A stretch of DNA of 64,000 nucleotides from Seonamhaeicola sp. S2-3 (GTDB taxonomy: Bacteria > Bacteroidota > Bacteroidia > Flavobacteriales > Flavobacteriaceae), in assembly GCF_001971785.1 (NCBI RefSeq), contig NZ_CP019389.1, positions 817,001-881,000 on the forward strand, written 5' to 3'. Below, in pieces: positions 51,583 through 60,420 of the stretch. The notes under the pieces were generated by a model. It did no database searches. It saw only the letters and a program-made list of their open reading frames with translations, and had not been told where the DNA came from. Position 1 is the first letter of the stretch. Every line of letters starts with the position of its first letter. A program made the position numbers and the translations under genes.

Positions 51583-53157
51583 CTATGAAAAAATCGACCG
51601 GGCCTCATCATATATCCTATCAAAATTGGTCTGTAGGTCGGTACTTGAATATGGCCTTTCACCTTTGGGCAGTTCCCTCTGTATTCTGGTCAGTTTGAAC
51701 TGTACCTTTTTATCCCTGCCATCTGCATAGGTAATGAACTCGCCTTGCTTTAACCTGAAAAAAACGTCCGCCCGAACCTTCGGGATTTCCTTTTCGCCCG
51801 TGGTAACCCGCGTATCAAAATCCAGGTTGTGCCCACGGCTGACACTCTTTGTCGGATCCTTTATTATTTCAAAAAAGCGCTCGTAATACTTGGCGGTATC
51901 CGGGTCGTTCACTTTCCCAAAGAACTGATAGGACAGATTGCTCAAAATTGCCCTGCTTGCCTTGTCGCCGTACATCATATCGTTCTGTATCTTGTCCTGC
52001 ATTACATAGACCGTAACAATATCATAGCTCCTGAGCGTTGCCGGAATACGGTGCATGTTCAACAACCTAATGGTCGGCGCTTCTTCCATCAAAAGAAAGG
52101 ACGGTCTTGAATGGCGCACGCTCATCTGTTTGGTGATGGTATGTATGATGGTGGCGATAACTGGCGCATAGGACGTCTCATATTTAGGATTGTTGACCAC
52201 GGAAATGACCGATGGATGCTCCACACTGTTGATATCCAACGGTACTTCATCATACGACAACGCCATAAAAATACGTTGCGTACTGATCCGTTTCAACGCA
52301 TTGGCCAAGGTGCTTTTAACACCTGCCGTCTGCCTTTCGGAATCCTTTCCGCTGATGAATGCGTCCGCCATTGCCCTCGATGTAGTGTTGGTCTCCAAAA
52401 ATCCGATCAGGCTGTCCGTGTCCAGCAATTGGTATATGGCTATCAAATGGGGCAGGGTACAGTATTGGGGGTAATCCGTTTTTAGTTTCCAGATCAGTCC
52501 ACCAACCAATCCCTCGGCGGCATCGTTAAAGAATTTTGTCGTGCCCGTTGAGCCGCTTTCCCGTTGTTCCAATAGGTTCTCAATCAGTACCCGGGACACT
52601 TCATTGACGCTTTCCTCATTTTCCAGATAGCGCGGGGCAATGGGGTTGGCTCTATGGATGATGTTTTCAAAGGAAATGACCTTGAACGGCACCTCGCTAT
52701 CCTTAAAAAGTGGGTAGGCCATTTCGGTGAGCTCGAAATCCTTATAATCGTGGATGACACCACATAACCCATGTTTTTTAAAATGTTTTAGAAAACCATA
52801 GACTACACTTTCAGTCTTTCCACTCCCGGCGGAACCGATTACCGATGCGCCACGCTTGATGTTGTTCAGTTCGAAACGGCCATTGGCTGTGGCAAAACCT
52901 ACACGGTATCTATCGTTTCCTGATTTTGATTGGTCAGCCCTGTGCAGGAACACATAGCCCACTGTATTGATGAGCAATAACGGACAGGCGTAATAAAGCA
53001 ATGCTAGGGCCATTTCCAACTCCCTTGATAGGTAGAACACCAATAGACCGGTCAACAACAGGTTTAGGGCGAATGCATATTTGACCACACGAAAACAGCC
53101 GTAAAACAGGCCGCCCACACCTATAAGTGTCAATATAATTTGAATAAAATTGTCCAT
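51583..53157 (-). CDS. Conjugative coupling protein (VirD4/TraD-like)
   Basis: 524 residues with two N-terminal membrane segments (IILTLIGVGGLFYGCF, AFALNLLLTGLLVFYL, plus ALALLYYACPLLLINTVGYVFL), Walker A GSAGSGKT (108-115) and Walker B SFLLMEEAPTI. A TraM-recognition-like region has VTVYVMQDKIQNDMMYGD. It passes relaxase-bound DNA to the channel. It is 10 bp downstream of the relaxase gene. It differs from the coupling protein at 13200 in sequence and is full length. Confidence 0.9.
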   Translation of the reverse strand: MDNFIQIILTLIGVGGLFYGCFRVVKYAFALNLLLTGLLVFYLSRELEMALALLYYACPLLLINTVGYVFLHRADQSKSGNDRYRVGFATANGRFELNNIKRGASVIGSAGSGKTESVVYGFLKHFKKHGLCGVIHDYKDFELTEMAYPLFKDSEVPFKVISFENIIHRANPIAPRYLENEESVNEVSRVLIENLLEQRESGSTGTTKFFNDAAEGLVGGLIWKLKTDYPQYCTLPHLIAIYQLLDTDSLIGFLETNTTSRAMADAFISGKDSERQTAGVKSTLANALKRISTQRIFMALSYDEVPLDINSVEHPSVISVVNNPKYETSYAPVIATIIHTITKQMSVRHSRPSFLLMEEAPTIRLLNMHRIPATLRSYDIVTVYVMQDKIQNDMMYGDKASRAILSNLSYQFFGKVNDPDTAKYYERFFEIIKDPTKSVSRGHNLDFDTRVTTGEKEIPKVRADVFFRLKQGEFITYADGRDKKVQFKLTRIQRELPKGERPYSSTDLQTNFDRIYDEARSIFS

Positions 53158-53167
53158 AATCTTGATT

Positions 53168-54199
53168 TTAGATTCCTATTGAGCTTGATTTCACGGCGAT
53201 TTCCGCGCCTCGTCGCAACCGTTTGAATATCCGCAATGCCATTTGAGCCTGACTGGTGGGGATACTGGGCAGCATTGGCGCCCCCGACTTGCCGATGATC
53301 TTAAAGGCCATGGCCCGCTCGTTGGCCGGCAGGTTCATAAGGGCAGCAAAGTAAAGTTTCGGGTGTTGCACAAAGTTCTTTTTTGCCCTATAGGTCTCGG
53401 CATAGTTACGTTTGTAACCGAACGCCCTATCGAACGTCTGCTCCGCACGTTCAAAGAACCGATCACGGTCGAAGCCTCGCTTCACCACCTTGCCGTGCAT
53501 CTCCACTTGGGATGCCCGGTGCTTGCTGCCCGGGGACAGGCTAAAGGTGTTGGAAGCATCCTTTCGGCTGACGATGATATGGATATGGCTCTGGTTACCC
53601 GCTTTCTTCATTCCCTGAACGATGCGCTTGCCGTTCTGTTGGTGCGGTGCTTCCTTTTCGAGCTTGGCTATTTCCTTTTGTCGTTTTTTGATATTGCCTT
53701 CCATCGTTCCTTTTTGAATGTTCCGGATTTCGGTTTTAAACTGAAGAATCTTTGTGGCATAAGGTTGGTTTTCTCGAATCTCCCTGGCCGTTCCCTTAAA
53801 GCTGCGTTGGTGCTCTATTTTTGCAAAATATTTGATGTCGTCCACCGAAACGGGGCGTCCATTGATCTCTCGGTTGAAACTGGCCACGTAATCCTTCATC
53901 AACTCGCGGGTATAGCGCTTAAGGCCCTTGCTACTGTCCTGAAGCTTCCGCAGCTCATATTTAGAGGGGCTGACCGTTATTGAATAGAACTTGGGCTCTT
54001 TCTTTTTGAGCTTGGCGGTGTTGCCGTCAATTTCCCTGACAACTTCCCCCGCCGATATTCTATCGCCGTACTGGTTGAAAAAGTGCTCCATATCTTCTTT
54101 GGCCAGACCCTCATTTTCCTTTTCGAGGTAGCCCACAAAGTCGGCCGAGCTTTGCGGATAGTCGGTTCCCAATTTCTGGGGCGTGATGGTAATGTACAT
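53168..54199 (-). CDS. mobB: Relaxase/mobilisation protein MobB (DUF5712)
   Basis: 343 residues. A basic protein with the HIHIIVSRKD motif (HxH metal-binding of MOB relaxases) near residue 210. Tyr residues in the first part (FVGYLEKENEGL) may be the nicking tyrosine, matching the DUF5712/MobB group of Bacteroidota. It nicks oriT and pilots the strand. It follows the BfmA-type accessory gene by 11 bp and precedes the coupling protein gene. Confidence 0.88.
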   Translation of the reverse strand: MYITITPQKLGTDYPQSSADFVGYLEKENEGLAKEDMEHFFNQYGDRISAGEVVREIDGNTAKLKKKEPKFYSITVSPSKYELRKLQDSSKGLKRYTRELMKDYVASFNREINGRPVSVDDIKYFAKIEHQRSFKGTAREIRENQPYATKILQFKTEIRNIQKGTMEGNIKKRQKEIAKLEKEAPHQQNGKRIVQGMKKAGNQSHIHIIVSRKDASNTFSLSPGSKHRASQVEMHGKVVKRGFDRDRFFERAEQTFDRAFGYKRNYAETYRAKKNFVQHPKLYFAALMNLPANERAMAFKIIGKSGAPMLPSIPTSQAQMALRIFKRLRRGAEIAVKSSSIGI

Positions 54200-54210
54200 G
54201 GTAGATTGGT

Positions 54211-54612
54211 TTAAGGTTTATCATTTGTGCTCTTCTTTTCCCTGAACTTGGGTTCTTTCTGTTTATCCCCGGCATATTTCTTTTCCAGAATGAGCGGTTT
54301 CTTTTTGGGTTCGTCCACTTCAAACAAAGATTGCAGCATTGCGACCGTGGGCTTGGTCTGGGTCTTTTCCACATCGCGCATTATGGCGATGACGGCATTG
54401 ATTCGTTTCTTGATTTTACTTTCCAACGTCTGCATGTTTGGCCCCAAGGACTCCTTTGGCGAAATGCCGTGCTCCTCAAAAAAATCAATCATCAGCAGCA
54501 GCCCCATCGATTGGGAACAGGACATTTTTCTACAGAATTTCCTGAATTTCTTTGCCACGGAAGTTTTAATCCCCAGCTTTTCAAATCGCTCTTTTTCATA
54601 GCCTTTATCCAT
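54211..54612 (-). CDS. BfmA/BtgA-type mobilisation accessory protein
   Basis: 133 residues, basic, with a ribbon-helix-helix-like N-terminal part (ERFEKLGIKTSVAKKFRKFCRKMSCSQSMGLLLMIDFFEEHGI) and a charged tail. This resembles BfmA/BtgA proteins of Bacteroides mobilisable elements, which bind oriT next to the relaxase. It is first in the mob operon. Confidence 0.8.
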   Translation of the reverse strand: MDKGYEKERFEKLGIKTSVAKKFRKFCRKMSCSQSMGLLLMIDFFEEHGISPKESLGPNMQTLESKIKKRINAVIAIMRDVEKTQTKPTVAMLQSLFEVDEPKKKPLILEKKYAGDKQKEPKFREKKSTNDKP

Positions 54613-55056
54613 TTTTTCTGAAAAATTTTCTTGTTTTTATTGGGCTGCCAAGGTTTTTTCTGAAAAACCTTGGCCAAAGGCCCAGACCACAAATCGGGCA
54701 CCGCCCCAAAACCCTTATTATATAAGGGTTCCGGAGGAACATCAAAAACGTAACACCGCAGAGCGTGTTACCCTCTTGCTGCTCCATTTCGTTCGCCGCA
54801 GGCGAACAAAATTTTCATACAACCTGACTTAAAAAGTCAGTTGCTTTTTACCGTATTACAGCTCTTTTAAAGGTATTGGATTGGGGCGTAAAAACGAAAC
54901 GCCGTTTGGTTCCAAATGGTCGGTTTTGGCACCAAAAAATATGGTTTTATGAAAAGTGTAACTTTTGGACGTCTGTTCCCCTGAAATACCCAACGGCTTT
55001 TGAAAAGAAAAAAGCCCCCTTTAAGGAGGCCTTTGTGCTTAAATTTAAATGTGCTT
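54613..55056. other. Non-coding region with hairpins, oriT candidate
   Basis: Upstream of the mob operon lie GTAACAC/GTGTTAC (54750-54771), GTTCGCC-GCA-GGCGAAC (54791-54807) and CTGACTT-AAA-AAGTCAG (54824-54840, followed by a T-rich tract). Origins of transfer usually lie upstream of the relaxase genes and contain such inverted repeats. The nick site cannot be fixed. A plus-strand frame at 54876-55067 shows no family and is not called. Confidence 0.45.
55013..55031 (-). terminator. Terminator after the radC operon
   Basis: On the minus strand GCCTCCTT and AAGGGGGC pair with one mismatch and are followed by TTTTTT. It lies about 26 bp after the stop of the 65-residue gene. Confidence 0.65.
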
Positions 55057-55254
55057 TTATATTCTAAAAGTAAACTTATAACGGTATAAATTCCGTGTCG
55101 CTTCCTCTTCCAGAACTGATTGATAGTTCAAACGGTGCTTTAGCGCATAGGCTTTTAGCGAGTTGCCGAATTTGTGTTCAATATCAGCTTTTGAAGTCTG
55201 CATCAACCGCTCTTGGGTCTCGGCATCCAAATTGGTATAATTCAAATAGATCAT
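55057..55254 (-). CDS. Small hypothetical protein downstream of radC
   Basis: 65 residues, helical, no Cys (MIYLNYTNLDAETQERLMQTSK...). It follows radC by 11 bp, so it is probably co-transcribed. No family is recognised. The tail NLYRYKFTFRI is basic and aromatic. Confidence 0.6.
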   Translation of the reverse strand: MIYLNYTNLDAETQERLMQTSKADIEHKFGNSLKAYALKHRLNYQSVLEEEATRNLYRYKFTFRI

Positions 55255-55265
55255 GGTTCTGTATT

Positions 55266-55718
55266 TTAAATCAGTCCATTATCGGCGAAGCTGAAAAAAC
55301 CGCCCTCTGGGGTAACGATGATATGATCCAGAACTTTGATGTCCAACAGTTTGGATGCTTTTACGATTTTCTCGGTAATCTGCTTGTCCATATCACTGGG
55401 CTTTAATTTATTTGAAGGGTGGTTGTGGCATAAAATTATTCCAGTTGCCAGGGCTTTCAATGCAATGGCGAACAATAGACGGACATCGACCAAAGTGCCG
55501 GTCATACCGCCAGTGGACAATTGATAGATTCCTTTCACCTTATTGGCGTTATTGAGCAGTACCACCTTAAAAGATTCGTACACCGCGATCGTGTTTTTGT
55601 CCCAATGTCCGTAAATGACCTCATGGGCCGTTTTCGAACTGGTTATTGCTACCGAAGTTTTTAACTGTTCCTTGTAGCTTATCTGTATTTCGTTAACTTT
55701 GCTTTTCATGAGCTTCAA
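55266..55718 (-). CDS. radC: RadC-like JAB-domain protein
   Basis: 150 residues, consisting of the JAB/MPN domain only (without the N-terminal HhH of chromosomal RadC). The metal motif is ILCHNHPSNKLKPSDMD, with His98, His100 and Asp109. Element-borne RadC copies are common in Bacteroidota and are thought to act in DNA handling during transfer; the true activity is not established. It precedes the 65-residue gene. Confidence 0.92.
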   Translation of the reverse strand: MKLMKSKVNEIQISYKEQLKTSVAITSSKTAHEVIYGHWDKNTIAVYESFKVVLLNNANKVKGIYQLSTGGMTGTLVDVRLLFAIALKALATGIILCHNHPSNKLKPSDMDKQITEKIVKASKLLDIKVLDHIIVTPEGGFFSFADNGLI

Positions 55719-55740
55719 TTTATGAGGTTTTAAAACGAAA

Positions 55741-55772
55741 AGAGGGTGCTGAGTTAAAAGGGAGCACCCTCT
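55741..55772 (-). terminator. Terminator after ssb
   Basis: AGAGGGTGCT (55741-55750) and AGCACCCTCT (55763-55772) form a perfect 10-bp stem; on the minus strand it is followed by TTTCGTTTT. It lies 12 bp after the ssb stop. Confidence 0.8.
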
Positions 55773-55783
55773 TATTTTTAAGG

Positions 55784-56116
55784 CTATTTACTCAGCAGTA
55801 GGATTTCTGAAGCCACCACTTCAGTTACATAGCGTTTTACGCCCTCCTTGTCCTCATAGGAACGGGTGGTCAGTTTTCCTTCGATGGCAATCTCCTTGCC
55901 CTTGCCTACATACTTCTCGATAATGTCGGCGGTCTTGCCCCAAGCGACAATCGTATGCCATTGGGTTTCGGTCTGTCTCTCGCCTTTGGAGTTTTTGTAG
56001 TTCTCATTGGTAGCCAATGAAATTCGGGCTACTTTTTTACCGCTGTCCAACTTGGTAACGGCAGGCTCTTGCCCTACGTTCCCGATCAACTGTACTTTGT
56101 TTCTTAATGTACTCAT
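55784..56116 (-). CDS. ssb: Single-stranded DNA-binding protein
   Basis: 110 residues, one OB-fold: LRNKVQLIGNVGQEPAVTKL, TQWHTIVAWGKTADIIEKYVGKGKEIAIEGKL. It lacks the acidic C-terminal tail (DDDIPF) used by chromosomal SSB to bind partners, ending in ILLLSK. It protects transferred single strands. Confidence 0.94.
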   Translation of the reverse strand: MSTLRNKVQLIGNVGQEPAVTKLDSGKKVARISLATNENYKNSKGERQTETQWHTIVAWGKTADIIEKYVGKGKEIAIEGKLTTRSYEDKEGVKRYVTEVVASEILLLSK

Positions 56117-57319
56117 GGTTTAAAAATTTAAAAGATTAATAAATGCCCCTTGTTTTGATTTCAATTGAACTTGAATTTTAAGGGGTGCTTTGTTCAGTTC
56201 TCTCTAAAAGAGGACCATGTTTGGGGTGGGTTTTGTCAAGACTTTTATCAAAAGTTCAGGAGTGTCTGCGACGTAGCAAAATCCTCGGATTTTCAAGGAA
56301 GTAGAAACCTTAAGTTTTTATAAAATTTACATGGTCTTGACAGGTTCCACAATAGCCTTAGGCCTTCTCATGGAACCCATGGCGGCCTGCGCGTACGGGA
56401 AGTTGAGCAAAGGGCGGCATGGCGGTTCATGATAGAAGCGCCTTGGGCTATGCCTGGTTTTTGATGTACCAAAAACCAATAAAGGCCCCAAACATTACAA
56501 ACCCCTTAAAATGCTTTGACAGCTGTGGTATTTTTGAGAACTGGCGAACAAAGTCCCGAGAAGACTTTGCCGACAGGGCGGTCAAGAAAATGCCGGAGCT
56601 GGCTTTCCTTATTATGTTTTTAGATTAAAACACTCACCCTTTACTTTTTTATGAGGGCTAAGCAGCGGCAGCGGGCTCTGGCTTAAAATCGAAATTCCGT
56701 AGCAATTAAATACACTTTTGGTTTTAAGCTTGTGTTCAAGATGGTTTTGTGAAGTGCTTTTCCCGAAATGGAGCTTAGCGGAATATAGGGGAATGTACTG
56801 AGAATACGATATAAACTACAAATTACTACATGCCTCTAGCGTGAGGGGCAGCAGCGGCATCCTTTTGTGGTTCCTTAAAACCATAAAAGATATAGTGGAT
56901 GACCCGACCCGCTTGCATTTTACCTTCAAAAAAATGCAAGTGGTGGTACGCCCAAATAAAATTAACGGCTTAAAACCACCTACTCATTAAATAAGATATA
57001 ATTAACCTACTTTAATCTAAAAGCCTTCTAAGAACAAATAATCAGACCCCAAGAAATGTATTTCAAAGGAAAAACTAAAAGGCACGACAACAATCTTTTG
57101 TTATGACTCCTACATATGTTCATCTTTCACTTTAGGAATATACGCTTTTCAAAGCATTATGAAAAACCATCAGTTTTTTGATGTTTTTCCTTTGCTACCC
57201 CCAAGTCAAGCCTCAAGGAATTCTATTGATTAAATATTTTTAATAGTGAAACAATATTACGATAGCAATTTTTAATTATAAACAGTACATTTATCGTAAA
57301 CAAAAATTTTAAATAAGTA
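56117..57319. other. Long mostly non-coding region between ssb and the NACHT gene
   Basis: No well-supported gene. An inverted repeat GGTTCC...GGAACC surrounds a duplicated GCCTTAGGCCTT-like segment near 56345-56380. CTTGCATTTT (56912-56921) with its complement (56931-56940) forms a perfect 10-bp hairpin just after GACCCGACCC. Composition changes from GC-richer to AT-rich at about 57.0 kb. A possible small gene at 56419 is listed separately. Confidence 0.5.
56419..56628 (+). CDS. Doubtful small ORF, 69 aa
   Basis: Reads MAVHDRSALGYAWFLMYQKP and ends AFLIMFLD. The middle (CFDSCGIFENWRTKSREDFADRAVKK) is compatible with a real protein, but no family or Shine-Dalgarno is seen. It is the only open frame of this length in a 1.2-kb gap. 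Confidence 0.25.
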   Translation: MAVHDRSALGYAWFLMYQKPIKAPNITNPLKCFDSCGIFENWRTKSREDFADRAVKKMPELAFLIMFLD

Positions 57320-60193
57320 ATGAACAATAAAATCAATAAAATTAATAATCTTTCATTAGTTGATTTAAATGAATGTATCTCTAATCTAATATCAAGGTTA
57401 GGCTATTCAGAAATTAATTCAATTAAGAATAATATTATAAAATCAATCCTTAAAGGACCATTGACTAATGATGAACATATATTTATTTTATTTAACGAAA
57501 AATTATCAGGAAACATAGAAGAGGAAAAAATAACAAATGAACTTAAGGAAATCCAAATAGATTTAAAAGCTAATAGCTATTATATAATTTCCAAGAATAA
57601 TATTTCAAACGGGGTAAAATCTAAAATCAATGGATCTATTGAAAATATCTCAGTTAGTTTCATAGGGAGAGATGACCTTATTCAATTAATTGACGAAAAT
57701 TATGAGGATTTTTGGAAGCATAGCGATTTAAACTTGATTGAATATGAAAAGGCATTTTGTTCCACAACTATTCAAGATACAGAAATTAAAAAATTAAAAA
57801 TATTCAATGATAAATACCAAAAGTTATTAGATATTTTTATCGAACCAAGAATCTACTATACCTATGAAGATAAATCTACCAACACACCAGTAAGAAAAAA
57901 AATTGGCCTCGACTATTTAATAAATGATAAAAACAATAACATTATTTCTGGAGATGCAGGAACTGGTAAAACTACATTATTAAAAAAAATAGGAGAAAAT
58001 TTAATCTTTAATAATACGGATAATAAAAATAGAAATCTTCCAATTTTTTTTAGTACCACGGAAATTTTCGAAAATGATTACAACATTAAGAATTTATTAG
58101 AAAGGAAAGTTTCGCTAAATTTTGAAGTAAATGAAGGCTTTTATGAAAATTATAAAATAACGTTACTGATAGACAGCATTGATGAACTAGAAAAAGACAT
58201 CCAAAAATCAATATTAAAAGACCTAACTGAATTATCTTCTCAAAAACAAATTAAGTTTATTCTTGCTACTAGGAACTCAGAAAAGGTATCATCATTAATT
58301 GAAAAAAATGGCATAAAAATCTTCCACATAGAGAAATTTAATAATGATCAAATTAAAAAATTTGTTTCAAAATTTTTCACATCAGACAGTAATAAGGCTG
58401 AAAATCTAATTGATGCTTTAAAAGAAAACAGAATTATAGAAAGAATGCCTATTACACCTCTAACTCTTTCTCTTATTTCTATTCTATACGAAGAAAACAA
58501 TCTAGAAATACCAGCGACAATAGCTGATATATATGATAATTTCAACTCCCTAATTATAGGAAGAGCAAATGTAAATAGTAGAATTGAGTTTATAGATATT
58601 TCTTTTAAAGAAAGAATTTTATCTCTTTATGCCTTGCATTTACTTGAAATAGAAAATAACAAACCATTAACTAAAGAAGGGTTTATTAAATTTTTCAGCG
58701 ACTATTTTAAAGAAAAAACATTACCTATAAAAAAGGGGACGCTTGAAGAAGTTCTTGAATATTTAATCGAACATACTGGTATTCTTATATTCAAAGATAA
58801 TAAATGGATTAATTTTAGCCATGATTCTTATTTAGAATACTATTCTGCCTTAGAAATTTTTAAACATCAAAGAGAAAAAGAAGATTTACTTGCCGAGAAC
58901 TTCTTAAAACATAACTGGCAAAATGCAGCTATATTTTATGCTGGTAAATCTAAAGATTTACCTAAGTTTTTAGAAAAAGTGCTTCTTACATTAAACAAGG
59001 CTACCGCTTTACAAGATTCATTTATGGGCATCTTAGGTGCTGGATATTTATTACAAGCCCTGTACCAAACAGATAACATTTTAAGAAAGGATGTTATTTT
59101 AAAGGCTTTAGACCTGAGCATCAATACATATGAAACCACAACTAAGCTAGCTTCTGATAATTCTTCCTTATTTAAAAACTACAATATTCCTATTTTACAA
59201 TTAATGAATTTATTCTATTTCTTTGAGAATTTCAACTCATTAACAGTAAAAGACCCTTTGGTTTTAGCTTTCAATGAAATAATTCAAAATTTCAAAACTA
59301 GTCAAAAAAACGTTGATGCTTTCAAAGCAATTAAACTTGCCTTAACCTTAGACTCCAAAAGAATAAACCATCCAGATGCTTTATATGAAATAATAGAAAA
59401 CAAAGACATTTTAAAACAGCCTTCTCTGTATGTTTTATTAGATTTCAGCTTAAACATCTTAGGAAAAGAAAAGTACAAATCAATCAAACAAGAACTAAAA
59501 AAAGATTATTTACATAAAATCAGTAAACCAGTACAAACCTTAATAAAACTACCAGCCGCAAAACTTAGATTTAGTAATTTAGACTCAATTGAAGCCGACA
59601 GAGATATTAAATTAATTGTAGAAGGGAAAACCGACGCTGAAATTATTGAACATGCTTATTATTGCTTAACTAATGGCAGCTTGCCTTATTGGAGTATTTC
59701 AAGTGCAGGTAATATATCTGGCGGAGCCAAAGAAGTCTCAAAATCATTGAATGCAATCAAACCTATCCTAGATAATAAAAATTTTGTAATTGGTGTCTTT
59801 GACCACGATGCTTCAGGGCTTCAAGAGTTTAGGAGTTTAAAAGAAAATATATTTCCTACACTAATTAAAGACACAGTAAAAAAACATATTTCACATAATA
59901 TTTTTGGTCTTTGTCTTCCTGTTCCTGGTGAATTAGATTTCTATCTAATTAAGGAGCAGGAATATAACCTTTTTGAAATAGAACATTATTTTGATATTCA
60001 AGTTTTAAAAGATCAAAATATGCTTGAAGAAACACCTTTTAATGAGAACATTTTCAAAATAAAAGACAAAAAGAAAAAAGAATTCTCAAAATACATTAGA
60101 ACTCTAAATAACCCTGAAATATTCAAAAATTTCATTGAACTTTTTAATCAAATTGATAAAATAACCAATAAGGAGGTTGATTACATAGGCTGA
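57320..60193 (+). CDS. NACHT ATPase with REase-like N-terminus and C-terminal TOPRIM domain
   Basis: 957-residue STAND-type protein, probably an anti-phage sensor/effector. Residues about 10-135 resemble an Mrr/PDDEXK-like fold (LISRLGYSEINS, YYIISKNNISNGVKSKI, VSFIGRDDLIQLIDENYEDFW) without the expected acidic/Lys catalytic set, so perhaps inactive. The NACHT domain has Walker A GDAGTGKT (211-218), Walker B LLIDSIDEL (Asp285, with Asp288-Glu289) and ILATRNSEKV. A NACHT-associated helical part (SHDSYLEYYSALEIF) and a helical repeat region (about 540-750) follow. A TOPRIM core has EGKTDAEIIEHA (Glu768) and GVFDHDASG (Asp828, Asp830). TOPRIM domains cut DNA or RNA in OLD-type nucleases. It stands alone, strongly AT-rich, between the mob genes and the integrase. 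Confidence 0.85.
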   Translation: MNNKINKINNLSLVDLNECISNLISRLGYSEINSIKNNIIKSILKGPLTNDEHIFILFNEKLSGNIEEEKITNELKEIQIDLKANSYYIISKNNISNGVKSKINGSIENISVSFIGRDDLIQLIDENYEDFWKHSDLNLIEYEKAFCSTTIQDTEIKKLKIFNDKYQKLLDIFIEPRIYYTYEDKSTNTPVRKKIGLDYLINDKNNNIISGDAGTGKTTLLKKIGENLIFNNTDNKNRNLPIFFSTTEIFENDYNIKNLLERKVSLNFEVNEGFYENYKITLLIDSIDELEKDIQKSILKDLTELSSQKQIKFILATRNSEKVSSLIEKNGIKIFHIEKFNNDQIKKFVSKFFTSDSNKAENLIDALKENRIIERMPITPLTLSLISILYEENNLEIPATIADIYDNFNSLIIGRANVNSRIEFIDISFKERILSLYALHLLEIENNKPLTKEGFIKFFSDYFKEKTLPIKKGTLEEVLEYLIEHTGILIFKDNKWINFSHDSYLEYYSALEIFKHQREKEDLLAENFLKHNWQNAAIFYAGKSKDLPKFLEKVLLTLNKATALQDSFMGILGAGYLLQALYQTDNILRKDVILKALDLSINTYETTTKLASDNSSLFKNYNIPILQLMNLFYFFENFNSLTVKDPLVLAFNEIIQNFKTSQKNVDAFKAIKLALTLDSKRINHPDALYEIIENKDILKQPSLYVLLDFSLNILGKEKYKSIKQELKKDYLHKISKPVQTLIKLPAAKLRFSNLDSIEADRDIKLIVEGKTDAEIIEHAYYCLTNGSLPYWSISSAGNISGGAKEVSKSLNAIKPILDNKNFVIGVFDHDASGLQEFRSLKENIFPTLIKDTVKKHISHNIFGLCLPVPGELDFYLIKEQEYNLFEIEHYFDIQVLKDQNMLEETPFNENIFKIKDKKKKEFSKYIRTLNNPEIFKNFIELFNQIDKITNKEVDYIG

Positions 60194-60300
60194 TTGATTA
60201 TACCCCTACTTCATCACACAATTTGAGTAAGGCTACAACAGCTCGGTAGGTACCTTCTGAAAAATGGCCTCGTCAAAAAAAGATAGGGCTATTTTTCTTT

Positions 60301-60382
60301 ATGACACTATCCCATAATGGCTACCTACCAGAACGGTCTGGCGCACCTAACTCCAAACTAAGCCCCTACAGGATAGTGTCAT
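60301..60382. repeat. Perfect 12-bp inverted repeat, possible MITE, IS scar or att
   Basis: ATGACACTATCC (60301-60312) and GGATAGTGTCAT (60371-60382) enclose 58 bp; GGTAGGTA (60244-60251) and TACCTACC (60322-60329) form another pair. It lies 100 bp after the NACHT gene. It is too long-looped for an ordinary terminator. Confidence 0.45.
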
Positions 60383-60420
60383 CATTTATGGGAAAGTTAA
60401 AAAAAGTTAGAGCATTATGT

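Noticed and set aside
54876-55067. 63-residue plus-strand frame before the mob operon
   Set aside because: Lys/Phe-rich with no family; it crosses the terminator at 55013-55031 and opposes the genes around it.
57160-57190. CATCA...TGATG hairpin with T-tract upstream of the NACHT gene
   Set aside because: The stem is only about five base pairs in a very AT-rich stretch, too weak to call a terminator.
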